64,000 nt of DNA from Alkalithermobacter paradoxus. GTDB taxonomy: Bacteria; Bacillota; Clostridia; Peptostreptococcales; Peptostreptococcaceae. How positions within the stretch are numbered: position 1 is the first letter of the stretch; every line of letters begins with the position of its first letter. Of this stretch, positions 1-9,673 are shown piece by piece. The stretch spans positions 281,701 through 345,700 of the forward strand of contig MZGW01000002.1 of the NCBI GenBank assembly GCA_002029295.1. Direction: 5' to 3'. A program made the translations under genes and the position numbers. The notes beneath the pieces are model-generated. The model saw only the letters and a program-made list of their open reading frames with translations, searched no databases and was not told where the DNA came from.

Positions 1-426
1 AAAACAAATATTCTCAAGAGACATATCTAGAGTTTTTTGCCATGTTTTAAAATTACTTAAATCTCCAGTAGCTTCAATTAAAGGATGCCCTTTGAAAGAA
101 CAACCTAGCCCGTTTGCTAAGAATATGATATTTTTAGCTGCACTTTTTGTATATAAGGCACTAGAGCTTCTTATTAGAATTATTGCACTTGATCCTAATA
201 AAGAATCACTTCCTCTTTTGTATAAGCTTGAGAATATCTCTAATAATGGTAAGTTAGACCCACACTCATCAAGTTCAACTGCAAATAGTATCTTTTTATC
301 CTTAAGATCAGGAATTTGGCATGAATTATCAATTAAGGTATATGGAACTTTACCTGTAACCTTCTCAACCATATTTTTAAGAAACTGGGATGTACCTCCT
401 GGCATAATTACATACAGACAATCCAT
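1..426 (-). CDS. Partial small protein, possibly flavodoxin-fold (3' end outside window)
   Basis: The minus-strand frame is open for 142 codons from an ATG at 426 to the window edge, so the C-terminus is missing. An AAGGAGATGG ribosome site sits just upstream, which fixes the start. The N-terminus (MDCLYVIMPGGTSQF) and the later stretch with GCSFKGHPLIEATGD resemble the alternating strand/helix pattern of flavodoxin-like or NAD(P)H-dependent FMN reductase proteins; that is inference and I see no diagnostic flavin motif. It follows the dehydrogenase-like gene at 468-1712 on the same strand, but a terminator hairpin at 446-472 lies between them, so it may be expressed partly by read-through. 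Confidence 0.6.
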   Translation of the reverse strand, partial: MDCLYVIMPGGTSQFLKNMVEKVTGKVPYTLIDNSCQIPDLKDKKILFAVELDECGSNLPLLEIFSSLYKRGSDSLLGSSAIILIRSSSALYTKSAAKNIIFLANGLGCSFKGHPLIEATGDLSNFKTWQKTLDMSLENICF

Positions 427-445
427 AAAAACCATCTCCTTTAAA

Positions 446-472
446 ATAAAGGACTAGAATCTAGTCCTTATA
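446..472 (-). terminator. Terminator hairpin after the dehydrogenase-like gene
   Basis: A perfect 9 bp inverted repeat (AAGGACTAG / CTAGTCCTT) with a 3-base loop overlaps the stop codon at 468. On the minus strand it is followed by the A/T-rich leader and ribosome site of the next gene, so it may act as a partial terminator inside an operon. Confidence 0.6.
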
Positions 473-1712
473 AAATACTTTTTAGATTTTGATATGTTGT
501 CTCGATTCTCTTGATTAGTTTATCTGGCATATCTAAAGCTTCAATTTCAGTACCAGAAGGATTGAGTCTGTTTTTAGATCCCATAAAAACACCACCCATA
601 TAAGTTGAGCTATAATGCCATTTACCTTTAATTGTAGCTATTATAGATAAAGCTCCAGAAGATAGTGCAGGTGCAATATATGGTTTAAAGCCAGTTTTTC
701 GAACTTCCATATTTGCATTCAAAGCTTTTTGTGTAAGATAGCTAGACAATTCCTCATCGTAGCTTTGTATACTATCTGCAATTATAAGTCCTTCACCGTG
801 TGGTCCAAATGCTCTACCTTCATTTGCATAATATATAGTATCAGGATTTTGTTTTGAATAGTATAAAGCACGTGCATTCATAACACCTAGTCCATATCCT
901 CTTATTTGATCTGATGATAGTCCCTTAAAATCCATATTTTCATCTGAGTCTTTGTTACTTTCTAAGAAAGCAACCTTACATAGTAAATCAACAGGATCTG
1001 AAACAACTGCAAATATTCCCTTAAAATTACTTTCACGAGCTTTTCTTGCATATACATTTATTATTTTAGAGTTTTCTTCAAATTGAGCCATTCTTACATC
1101 TTTAACATCAGATCCTACCTTTGGAACATTCTTAGATGCACAGAAAACAAACATATCACAATCAAAGATATCACTTTCATTAATAATTTTAACATCAGGG
1201 TAATTATCTTCATTAAAAGGATCTACAATCTGATTAGCTTCATACTCCCATCTCATTAACCCATTCATATCATTTCCATAAATACCTATACTAGATATGC
1301 AATCCCCACCAAGCATACGAAGGCCTGTAAGTAGGGTACCACCAACATCTCCAAGGCCAATGATATTTATTCTCCATTTCTGAGGATGTTTATAGTTTAA
1401 AACTTCTTCCCAATTTGGATATTCAGTATTTATAGATACAACTTTTCTTTCTTTTATCTTACCTAATATCCATTTAGGAATATCATTAAATTGGGTATCT
1501 TTTTTTTGAAGCAAATTAATATCTTCATTCTCTAAAAACATAAGTGATGGGTGACAGATACAAAATGTTTTTCTTGAATATAACGGATTTTGTTTATTCA
1601 AAACATAAATATACCCACGAGTTTTTCTTGCGTCATTTTCGGTTATAGGTTGTAAATTGTCATACTTAAATTTTGAGATTAGTATTTTACCATTTGTCTT
1701 GTAATAAAGCAT
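468..1712 (-). CDS. Lactate/malate dehydrogenase-like Rossmann protein
   Basis: 414 residues from an ATG behind a GGGGGGT-type ribosome site. A nucleotide-binding loop of the lactate/malate dehydrogenase family is visible at about residues 117-130 (IIGLGDVGGTLLTGLRMLG), followed near 238-244 by SDPVDLL, the position where true family members carry the conserved NP or SDP-VD segment. The first ~110 residues are an extension without a recognisable fold, absent from ordinary ~310-residue LDH or MDH. The substrate cannot be read from the sequence, and the usual DxxR / HG catalytic set is not obvious, so it may be a specialised paralogue. It lies 27 bases downstream of the giant fusion gene and is almost certainly co-transcribed with it. 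Confidence 0.7.
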   Translation of the reverse strand: MLYYKTNGKILISKFKYDNLQPITENDARKTRGYIYVLNKQNPLYSRKTFCICHPSLMFLENEDINLLQKKDTQFNDIPKWILGKIKERKVVSINTEYPNWEEVLNYKHPQKWRINIIGLGDVGGTLLTGLRMLGGDCISSIGIYGNDMNGLMRWEYEANQIVDPFNEDNYPDVKIINESDIFDCDMFVFCASKNVPKVGSDVKDVRMAQFEENSKIINVYARKARESNFKGIFAVVSDPVDLLCKVAFLESNKDSDENMDFKGLSSDQIRGYGLGVMNARALYYSKQNPDTIYYANEGRAFGPHGEGLIIADSIQSYDEELSSYLTQKALNANMEVRKTGFKPYIAPALSSGALSIIATIKGKWHYSSTYMGGVFMGSKNRLNPSGTEIEALDMPDKLIKRIETTYQNLKSIL

Positions 1713-1739
1713 AATAACCCCCTAAAATTATTGTATATT

Positions 1740-4700
1740 TTAAAGCATATTCAACATATCTTCCATGCGAAGAAGCATTTCTAGATGATTTTTAAGATAA
1801 TGGGAAGGATTTAGATTAAGATTATAATGCATGTCTTTCCCCATATCTGGATATCTAGGGTGAATAAATACCTCTCCTAAATTATTAAGAGTCAAAGTTC
1901 TTTCATTAATAACAAGGTATTCACTTTCTATAGTTTCTAAAATAGATATAGCATTTTCTATACATGTTTTAGATAAAGTATAAAGAGATTTAACAGATGC
2001 TTCTTTAATATAATAAGGTGAAGTATATGGAAGTATCAAATTTATAGATGGTATCAGATTTCTAGAAGGATAAGAACCTCTCCATAAAGTATCTCCACCA
2101 ATAAAAGGATACATAACATTTTCATTGAACCATACTCTAAGATTAGGAATATAATATACACTGTCAACATCTCTATCTTGGCTAATCATCAAGTCCTTGC
2201 CTCTTTTAGACAATATACCTACTATGATTTTTTTTATGTTTATATTTTGCTTTTTAAATATTGGATCTAAAGCTTTTATTCTATATCCCTTATTCAAAAT
2301 ATCATCCACTAAAATAACTGGTCTATCGAAAGATGATATTGTTTTTACTTGATTTTCAAGATCTAAATAGTAAGGGAATGACTCTATCCAAAAATTCTTA
2401 GTATCAGGAGTAAACAACTTTTCTGTGTGCAAAGACTTAGTTACAGTATTAGGAATTATAGTTCCATTTAAAATAGCTCCAAAAGGCACACATATATTAT
2501 CTCCTAATACTCTAGGGCTAGTAGTGAATGGCAAAACATTATTTTCTATGCAAATTTTATTTACTAATTTTTTATTGAGGACATTTCTATCAAAAGGTAG
2601 AACGAGATGTCCAGGATACAAAGAAGCTATTGATTTTTGAAGTTTTTTTCTAGATGAAACGATGGACTTTTTAATATTTGAGTTGCTTCTAAATGGATTT
2701 TTTATAACGGATTCAACATCTAAATTTAATATGCATGGATTACTCATATCAACTCCAAACATAAATCCATTTTCAGTTTCAAACTTATAAAATCCATAAA
2801 GATGTAATGTTTCGTATATAGATTTATTCAAATCATCATTAAATTCATTCTTATATATAGCAAATGTAAAACCTTTTTCTATGCAAATAGACAAAACTTC
2901 AGTTAGGATGATTTGGTTTAAATCATCTTGAAAATCGTCAATAGTAAATATACCATTAATAAGAACTGTCTTTTTATTGCTTCTTTGTTGTTTTAACTCT
3001 TTGAATATGCAAAATCCTAACACTTCATTACTTTCTTTAATCATCATAACTTTAGAGTTAATATCTAAAATAGAGCTTTTTATTGAATGAAACAAACCTA
3101 GGTCGTCTAAAAATTTAGAACAGATGATATTTATAAGATTATCATCTATATTATCAAATATATCTATATCTAAAGAAGATATATCCATTAAAGACTTATA
3201 CCTTGGCTCTCTTTGATATAGACCTTTTTCGTATATATATTTCTGAGCTAAAGAATCTATAAGATTTGAGATATCTCTATTATCATCTATATAATCTCTA
3301 ATTTGTGTTGAACTTATGTCCTCATATTGAGATTTGAGGTTCAAAAGAAGAACTTCTCCATTTAACTTTTTTAGTGATATTTTTAGTTGTTCATCAAAAT
3401 CAGGTGGTGAGTCACTGTTTCTTCTCTCAAATATTATATGATTAAAATCTTGTATACAATTTTCGCAGACATCTTTTTTATATGCAGATGCATTTAATAC
3501 AACATCACTTCCAACAACTATATAAACCTCACAGCCTAAAAAATTATCTTTCAATTTTTTCAGATCTTTAGGATTTGCTATATTTACTGGGAAATCTTCT
3601 GGGTACAAGAATATATTTAATTCATCTGAGATAGACATATTGATTATGTTTCTTCTAAACATATTAGGTTGAGTTCTTTTAGACCACGAAAATTCATCTA
3701 CAGCTAGATATACTTCAAACCCTAATGACTCAATCTTTTTAGCTATTTCCTTATGACTTAGAGAAAAAGGGTCGAAAGTTCCAGGGAAAAAAGCTATTTT
3801 TGTAGGGCGAGTAAGGCTTATATTAGATTCTAGATCTGATATAAATCTATATATATTGTTAAGTCCAACAGATATTGAAAGAAAATCAAGCTCATTAGCA
3901 TTTATATTTCCTAATAAGTTAAGCATCTTCTTTGCCATTAACCTAAATATATTTTTCTTTTCCTCAACATCTAAAACAGAACATCCAAATATATCTGTAC
4001 CTATAATTTTGAACGAAAATCGTTTTATGCTAGAGTTATAATTTGCAAGTCCATTTAATAAAATTCCAAGCATTTTTTTCAGCCTTTGAGTGTATAAAGT
4101 CTTAGCCTCAGCAAATCTATTTTTATAATCAAAGTAATACTTAATAGCAATTGCTATAGTCTTAAGTAGCAAAGAACTTAGATTAGAATCTGATTTTTTT
4201 ATTTTTAATCTCAAATCCTCTATAAGCTCATCAAGATCTACTGGTTGAAGATATAGTATTATTTGACCAAGATAAAATGGTATATATTTACTAAACTGAT
4301 GACCCTCTATCTCAAGGGAACGAAGAAGTTCTATAGCTATATCATTTCTTTGTTCTAAGGATAAATGAGGCATAAGTTTAATAAGAGCAGCTCCTGCAGT
4401 ATTTCGTACACTTTCTATACCGCTTACCTTCAATATGTTACAAAAATGTATTGCAGTGTATGCTATATTAGATTTATTTTTTAACGCATTACTTAAAAGA
4501 AGTTCTATATTAATCTTTTTTATTATCCAAGGTGTTGAAGTTTTAAGATTAGTCAGATAAATTCTTGGAAATTCAGACTCATCATTATTGTAAAAATCAA
4601 TATATTTATTTACAGTATTTTTATCTAAACCTATAGCCCTTGCTATCTTCATATTTATAAAGTTCTCAGAAGGTATAAGGGATGGAAAATTTTTCTTAAT

Positions 4701-6557
4701 CAAGATATGTTTAAGCTTATTAATAAAGTCGCTATTTTTATCTACTTTATAAAGCAAAGTATACGCTGTATTAAGAGCACTTAGCCTTAAATTATCATTT
4801 TTATGTTTTATCATAAATAAAGTATACTCAAGAAAAATATGCTTGTATTCGCTGTCATACTGAATAGGTATATGCTTTATACAGTTTAGAAGATATAGCT
4901 CTATGCTAGAATAATTGTATAACTCTTTATTATAATATTTTGAGAGTATTGATATATATCCTTGCATTTGATCTTTTCTACAACTTGAAAAAAGAGATGA
5001 TATCATATTACTTAAACTGTATCCTATCCATTTTTGGTGAAGTTCTATAATTTTATGGTCTGGATTTATAAAAAGATTTATGTATTCATCTAAAAGATCG
5101 TAACTAGTTATATTTTGTGAAGCAACAGATACATCTTTAGGGATTTCTTTTCGATAGTCCTCATCAAATATAGATATTATATTTCCTATAAGTTCGCTAC
5201 ATTCTCTTCTTATATCATCTTCAGGATTTATAAGTTGTTCATATAAGAATTTTAGCATTATTAATTTTTGATTCTGAGTTAAATAAGTAGAGTATTCTTT
5301 GAATGCTTGTAAATATTCACGTAAATTATCTTTTTCATTAGAGCTTCTTGATATTTCTAATATAGAATTCAATGAAGCTTCAGTTCTTAATTTATACATT
5401 AAATTTATGTTGTGATTTACAGAAAGATATTTTATATTTTGAATTATTTCCTGATCATGCATAAGAGAATAGTAATATTTAGCTTTTTTATACTTGTAAG
5501 TTTTATTTTCTATGTCTACATTAACTCCTAAGTTTATCATATAGTCTTCGAAATCTTTAAGCTTAGCGTAGACTTTTTTATATCTTTTTTCTTTTTCGTA
5601 ATCTACGTTATCTAGCTTATTCAAAATAACATCAAAGGCTTCATCTAAGGTAACCATATGCATTTTATATTTGCCGTTGCTATCTTTTTTGTTCTTAACT
5701 CTAAAATCGCAATATATCAGTATTAACGATTCAAGAGGGAGATTCTCAAGTTCTAAATCCCATACAGAGTGGTTAAGCGCGATATGTCCTATATACGTTA
5801 TGTTATGTTTTTTAAACCATTGATCAGTATAGTAATAGTGAAGATAGGCAACTCTATTAGATTCGTCAGCCCTGCATCCAAATTTTCCAATATCATGTCC
5901 TGCACAGGCACCTGAAACTCTACCTAAATCTAATGGTATATTTAGCAAATTGAGCTGTCTAGATATAAAAAGTGCTAAACTATGTACTCCACAAATATGA
6001 TCTAATGTATTATGGTTTAATACTTCTTGATTTAGCTTCATCATTTCATATACATATTCATCTTCAAATGCTTTTTTAAATATCTTATATTCACTAGAAT
6101 CTTCTAGCCTACTTTCTTCGTCGTAGCTTAAAAAATTCAATGGATATTTACTTTGCCAAGAAGAAGAATTTGATAATTTTTCGAAATCACAAAAAACCCT
6201 AAGTATATTTAGATAAACGTGACAAGCAGTATAAAGACTTTGAGGAATAGCTCTTAAATCTATATTTAGAGCGCTAGGAAATGACTTAGATAAAGCTATG
6301 TTATATATAGAAATAAGCCAGTTATCGTTAGCAATATCATTATGTATTTCATTTAATATATCTTGGCATAAAGAAAGTACGCTGCTACAAGAATAGTCAT
6401 TTCTTGAAACCATAGTTTCAATATTTTTTAAAAACTCACTTTTATAGACATGATTACTAATTAAATCTTTGTCTAATGAAAAACTTTGAAGAAAATCAGA
6501 ATTAAGTAGTGTATTTAAAATATTGTTATGTATTTTAGCGCAAATACTGTTATTCAC
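1740..6557 (-). CDS. 1605-residue multidomain protein: HD, helical repeats, NadD-like, GNAT-like and phosphoribosyltransferase parts
   Basis: Starts at GTG 6557 behind CCAGGAGGTG. Reading from the N-terminus: an HD-type metal-dependent phosphohydrolase region with AGHDIGKFG near residue 221; a long all-helical stretch (about 350-880) resembling HEAT-like repeats; a nucleotidyltransferase of the NadD/cytidylyltransferase superfamily with FFPGTFDPFSLSH near 922 (the HxGH-like loop reads SLSH) and SSTQIRDYI near 1084; a region with acetyltransferase-like features (about 1130-1280, with LGFCIFKEL); and a phosphoribosyltransferase with the PRPP loop VILVDDILNKGYR near 1419. The domain calls are motif-based. 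The combination suggests nucleotide or NAD metabolism or signalling in the cytoplasm, but no reaction can be assigned. It is first in a minus-strand operon with the dehydrogenase-like gene. No frameshift is visible despite the length. Confidence 0.75.
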   Translation of the reverse strand: MNNSICAKIHNNILNTLLNSDFLQSFSLDKDLISNHVYKSEFLKNIETMVSRNDYSCSSVLSLCQDILNEIHNDIANDNWLISIYNIALSKSFPSALNIDLRAIPQSLYTACHVYLNILRVFCDFEKLSNSSSWQSKYPLNFLSYDEESRLEDSSEYKIFKKAFEDEYVYEMMKLNQEVLNHNTLDHICGVHSLALFISRQLNLLNIPLDLGRVSGACAGHDIGKFGCRADESNRVAYLHYYYTDQWFKKHNITYIGHIALNHSVWDLELENLPLESLILIYCDFRVKNKKDSNGKYKMHMVTLDEAFDVILNKLDNVDYEKEKRYKKVYAKLKDFEDYMINLGVNVDIENKTYKYKKAKYYYSLMHDQEIIQNIKYLSVNHNINLMYKLRTEASLNSILEISRSSNEKDNLREYLQAFKEYSTYLTQNQKLIMLKFLYEQLINPEDDIRRECSELIGNIISIFDEDYRKEIPKDVSVASQNITSYDLLDEYINLFINPDHKIIELHQKWIGYSLSNMISSLFSSCRKDQMQGYISILSKYYNKELYNYSSIELYLLNCIKHIPIQYDSEYKHIFLEYTLFMIKHKNDNLRLSALNTAYTLLYKVDKNSDFINKLKHILIKKNFPSLIPSENFINMKIARAIGLDKNTVNKYIDFYNNDESEFPRIYLTNLKTSTPWIIKKINIELLLSNALKNKSNIAYTAIHFCNILKVSGIESVRNTAGAALIKLMPHLSLEQRNDIAIELLRSLEIEGHQFSKYIPFYLGQIILYLQPVDLDELIEDLRLKIKKSDSNLSSLLLKTIAIAIKYYFDYKNRFAEAKTLYTQRLKKMLGILLNGLANYNSSIKRFSFKIIGTDIFGCSVLDVEEKKNIFRLMAKKMLNLLGNINANELDFLSISVGLNNIYRFISDLESNISLTRPTKIAFFPGTFDPFSLSHKEIAKKIESLGFEVYLAVDEFSWSKRTQPNMFRRNIINMSISDELNIFLYPEDFPVNIANPKDLKKLKDNFLGCEVYIVVGSDVVLNASAYKKDVCENCIQDFNHIIFERRNSDSPPDFDEQLKISLKKLNGEVLLLNLKSQYEDISSTQIRDYIDDNRDISNLIDSLAQKYIYEKGLYQREPRYKSLMDISSLDIDIFDNIDDNLINIICSKFLDDLGLFHSIKSSILDINSKVMMIKESNEVLGFCIFKELKQQRSNKKTVLINGIFTIDDFQDDLNQIILTEVLSICIEKGFTFAIYKNEFNDDLNKSIYETLHLYGFYKFETENGFMFGVDMSNPCILNLDVESVIKNPFRSNSNIKKSIVSSRKKLQKSIASLYPGHLVLPFDRNVLNKKLVNKICIENNVLPFTTSPRVLGDNICVPFGAILNGTIIPNTVTKSLHTEKLFTPDTKNFWIESFPYYLDLENQVKTISSFDRPVILVDDILNKGYRIKALDPIFKKQNINIKKIIVGILSKRGKDLMISQDRDVDSVYYIPNLRVWFNENVMYPFIGGDTLWRGSYPSRNLIPSINLILPYTSPYYIKEASVKSLYTLSKTCIENAISILETIESEYLVINERTLTLNNLGEVFIHPRYPDMGKDMHYNLNLNPSHYLKNHLEMLLRMEDMLNML

Positions 6558-6864
6558 AGTGCACCTCCTGGGAAGAAATGTATCTAAATAGATTATATAT
6601 CATAATATGTATATTTGGAAATAGAGTTAAATTAGTCAAAATACGTCATAAAACTCAATTAGTATTATATGCAATTTTTAGATAAATACTTTTTTATAAT
6701 TTCCATTATGAATTTCAAAAAAGTCTACCTTTAAAATCTTTCAAATAAATACTTTTTTACATATTTAAAAAATTATTAATCTTATTAAATACTAAACATA
6801 AAGCACGTTGCATAATTATTAATTAACAGTTTTATAAGATATAAAAATTAGAGGGGGTTTTAGA
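6558..6864. other. Divergent intergenic region (307 bp)
   Basis: Separates the minus-strand fusion gene from the plus-strand ABC importer. It holds the ribosome site of the fusion gene, a degenerate copy of the dispersed repeat (6694-6758), and the GAGGGGGT ribosome site of the lipoprotein gene. I saw no convincing riboswitch or clean -35/-10 pair. Confidence 0.6.
6694..6758 (+). repeat. Dispersed repeat, copy 1 (5'-truncated, diverged)
   Basis: This 65 bp segment matches the right half of the repeats at 16873, 29046 and 35775. The shared core is TTATAATTTCC, then GTCTACCTTTAAAATCTTTC and a terminal CTTTTTT. This copy has CATT for CGTT and TAAATAC for GAAAGAC, which shortens the terminal inverted repeat to AAAAAAGT / ACTTTTTT. 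A 15 bp direct repeat (ATAAATACTTTTTTA) flanks it at 6682 and 6745. Confidence 0.85.
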
Positions 6865-8007
6865 GTGCTTAAAAGATTATTTTCGCTAATCCTTAGTATA
6901 GTTTTAGCATTGGGATTAGTTGCGTGTGGAGGAAACGATCAAACTGGTGATCAAAAAAGTGAAAGCTTCAAAATAGGTATAATGACAGGTACAGTTTCGC
7001 AAGGAGAAGAAGAATATAGAGCAGCTGAAAATATGAAAAAGAAATATGGAGATATGATAGTTCTTCAGACATATCCAGATAACTTTATGAAAGAGCAAGA
7101 AACTACTATAGCTAATGTAATGAGTATGGCATCAGATCCTGATGTTAAAGCAATAGTTATAGTTCAGGCTATACCAGGAACTTCAGCTGCAATAGATAAA
7201 GCAAGAGAAATAAGACCTGATATTTTATTCATAGTAGGAGTTCCAGGAGAAGATCCAGATATGATAGCTTCAAAGGCAGATTTAGTTTTACAAGCTGACG
7301 AGCTTGGAATGGGTACTGCAATAATTGAGCAGGCACATAAAATGGGAGCAAAGACATTTGTTCACTATTCATTCCCAAGACATATGTCATATCAATTATT
7401 AGCTATGAGAAGAGATTTATTTAGACAGACATGCGAAAAGCTTGGAATAGAATTTGTAGATGCAACAGCTCCAGACCCAACAGGTGATGCAGGAGTTCCA
7501 GGAGCACAACAATTTATATTAGAAGATGTTCCAAGAAAAATTGCTGAACTTGGAAAAGATACAGCATTTTTCAGCACAAACTGTGCTATGCAAGAACCTT
7601 TAATAAAATCTGTATTACAAGAAGGAGCTATATATCCTCAACAATGTTGTCCATCTCCTTATCATGCTTATCCAGGAGCACTTGGTATAGAAATTCCTGA
7701 TGACAAAAAGGGAGATATAGATTTTGTTATAGAAGAAATAAAATCTAAGATTGCACAGCAAGGAGGAGAGGGAAGATTCTCAACTTGGCCAGTACCTGTA
7801 AGTATGATGTTTATAGAAGGTGGAGTTGAATATGCTAAAGCATTCTTAGAAGGAAATACAAATGGAAAAGTAGACGTAGATAAGATAGAAGAAATATTCT
7901 CTCAAATAGCTGGAATGGAAATAAAATTAGATACATTTACAAACGAAAGTACAGGAAATACTTTTGACAATTTCTTTATGATACTTTCAGATTATATAAC
8001 ATTCTAA
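6865..8007 (+). CDS. DUF3798-type substrate-binding lipoprotein of an ABC importer
   Basis: 380 residues, GTG start 12 bases after GAGGGGGT. Residues 1-21 are a lipoprotein signal peptide ending in the lipobox LVAC, so the protein should be anchored outside the membrane by Cys21. The rest (FKIGIMTGTVSQGEEEYRAA, then alternating strand/helix) has the two-lobed periplasmic-binding fold and matches my memory of the DUF3798 family, which sits beside sugar/nucleoside-type importers; the ligand is unknown. The next genes encode the matching ATPase and two permeases. A hairpin at 8020-8049 follows, which would let this high-demand component be made in excess. Confidence 0.8.
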   Translation: MLKRLFSLILSIVLALGLVACGGNDQTGDQKSESFKIGIMTGTVSQGEEEYRAAENMKKKYGDMIVLQTYPDNFMKEQETTIANVMSMASDPDVKAIVIVQAIPGTSAAIDKAREIRPDILFIVGVPGEDPDMIASKADLVLQADELGMGTAIIEQAHKMGAKTFVHYSFPRHMSYQLLAMRRDLFRQTCEKLGIEFVDATAPDPTGDAGVPGAQQFILEDVPRKIAELGKDTAFFSTNCAMQEPLIKSVLQEGAIYPQQCCPSPYHAYPGALGIEIPDDKKGDIDFVIEEIKSKIAQQGGEGRFSTWPVPVSMMFIEGGVEYAKAFLEGNTNGKVDVDKIEEIFSQIAGMEIKLDTFTNESTGNTFDNFFMILSDYITF

Positions 8008-8019
8008 ATATCAAAATGT

Positions 8020-8049
8020 AAAGGTTGCCATATATATGGCAGCCTTTTA
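8020..8049 (+). terminator. Hairpin between binding protein and ATPase genes (probable partial terminator)
   Basis: AAGGTTGCCATAT pairs with ATATGGCAGCCTT (one mismatch) and is followed by a short T-rich run, then by the ribosome site of the ATPase gene. The position suggests attenuation within the operon rather than a full stop. Confidence 0.6.
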
Positions 8050-8067
8050 TAAAAGGGGAGATAAATA

Positions 8068-9672
8068 TTGAGTAGGGGAAACTATATTCTTGAAATGAAA
8101 AACATACAAAAGGATTACTTTGGAAATAAGGTGCTTAAGGGAGTTAATCTATCCGTAAAAAAAGGAGAAATTCATGCACTCTTAGGAGAAAATGGAGCAG
8201 GCAAATCAACATTGATGAACATATTGTTTGGTATGCCAGTAATACATTCAACTGGAGGGTTTGAAGGAGAAGTATTAATGGATGGAGAGAAAGTAGATGT
8301 AAAATCTCCTAATGAAGCTATGAAGCTTGGAATAGGAATGGTGCATCAAGAATTTATGTTGGTTCCTGGTTTTACTATTACAGAGAATATTAAGTTAAAT
8401 AGAGAAATAACAAAGCACAACATAATAAGCAAAATATCAATTGACTGTTTAAAAAGCTTAGATATTGAAAAAATGAATAGTGATTCAAGAAAGGCTTTAG
8501 ATACACTTGGAATGAGTATTGATGAATGGCTAAAAGTTGAAGGATTACCAGTTGGACATATGCAATTCATTGAAATAGCAAGAGAGATAGATAAAGAAAA
8601 TATAAAGCTTTTAGTATTTGATGAACCAACAGCAGTTTTAACTGAAAGTGAAGCTGAGAACTTACTTTGTGCTATGAAAAAAATAGCAGAATCTGGAATA
8701 GCTATACTATTTATAACACATAGGCTAGATGAGGTTATAGCTGTTGCTGATAATATAACCATATTAAGAGATGGAGAGCAAGTAGCTTCATTAAGAAAAG
8801 AAGACACAAATGTATTAGAACTTGCACAGCTTATGGTAGGAAGAAAGATAGAAAGTCTTAATAAAAAAGACAATGTAAAGCAAGAAAATAGAGAAATAAT
8901 AATGTCAATTAACAACCTGAGAGTTTCAATGCCAGGTGAAGAAGTAAAGGGAGTAAATATAGATATAAAAAAAGGTGAGATATTAGGAATAGGGGGACTT
9001 GCAGGTCAAGGTAAAATAGGGATAGCAAATGGTATAATGGGTATTTATCCTTCAAAAGGAGATGTATATTTAAATGGTGAAAGCTTTAAGTTGAATAGTC
9101 CAAAAGATGCATTAAAGAAAAAGTTAGCATTTGTATCAGAAGATAGAAGAGGAGTAGGTTTGTTATTAGATACTTCAATAGAAGACAATATAGTATTCAC
9201 ATCTATGCAAATAAATGAAGAATTTATAAGAAGATATGGCCCGTTTACTCAATTAGATCATAAAAAAATAAGAGATCACGCAGCTAAAATGATAAAAGAT
9301 TTAGATATAAGATGTACAGGATCAGATCAAATAACAAGAAGGTTAAGTGGTGGAAATCAACAGAAAGTATGCATAGCAAGAGCGTTGACAATGAACCCAG
9401 ATATATTATTTATATCAGAGCCAACAAGAGGAATAGATATAGGTGCAAAAAAATTAGTACTAGACCTTTTAGTTAAATTAAACGAAGAGTTAGGTATGAC
9501 TATAGTTATTACATCTAGTGAACTTCTAGAATTGAGGTCAATTTGTCATAGAATAGCTATAGTTACAGAAGGAAAAATAGAAGGAATATTAAATCCAACC
9601 GACAGTGACGCTACTTTTGGGCTTATGATGTCAGGAGATTATAAAAAAATTAATAGTAAGGAGGTTTTATAA
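8068..9672 (+). CDS. Double ATP-binding subunit of a sugar/nucleoside-type ABC importer
   Basis: 534 residues from TTG 8068 behind AAAAGGGGAG. Two fused ABC ATPase halves in the RbsA/MglA/NupO arrangement. The first half has Walker A GENGAGKST (~42-50) and FDEPTAVLT. The second has a degenerate P-loop (GLAGQGKIG), the signature LSGGNQQK, and the SEPTRGIDIG block typical of this family. It energises import through the two permeases that follow and overlaps them in the operon (2 bases to the first permease). Specificity cannot be deduced; the partner DUF3798 lipoprotein is of unknown ligand. Confidence 0.9.
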   Translation: MSRGNYILEMKNIQKDYFGNKVLKGVNLSVKKGEIHALLGENGAGKSTLMNILFGMPVIHSTGGFEGEVLMDGEKVDVKSPNEAMKLGIGMVHQEFMLVPGFTITENIKLNREITKHNIISKISIDCLKSLDIEKMNSDSRKALDTLGMSIDEWLKVEGLPVGHMQFIEIAREIDKENIKLLVFDEPTAVLTESEAENLLCAMKKIAESGIAILFITHRLDEVIAVADNITILRDGEQVASLRKEDTNVLELAQLMVGRKIESLNKKDNVKQENREIIMSINNLRVSMPGEEVKGVNIDIKKGEILGIGGLAGQGKIGIANGIMGIYPSKGDVYLNGESFKLNSPKDALKKKLAFVSEDRRGVGLLLDTSIEDNIVFTSMQINEEFIRRYGPFTQLDHKKIRDHAAKMIKDLDIRCTGSDQITRRLSGGNQQKVCIARALTMNPDILFISEPTRGIDIGAKKLVLDLLVKLNEELGMTIVITSSELLELRSICHRIAIVTEGKIEGILNPTDSDATFGLMMSGDYKKINSKEVL

Positions 9673-9673
9673 T

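Noticed and set aside
92..457. Plus-strand 121-codon frame at the window start
   Set aside because: It is antisense to the minus-strand partial gene 1-426, which has a proper ribosome site and better codon use.
6558..6864. Possible purine-type riboswitch upstream of the DUF3798 importer
   Set aside because: ATAATATG-like fragments occur, but the paired stems and conserved loops of the aptamer are missing.
8346..8915. Minus-strand 189-codon frame in the ABC ATPase gene
   Set aside because: Shadow of a strongly conserved ATPase; no ribosome site.
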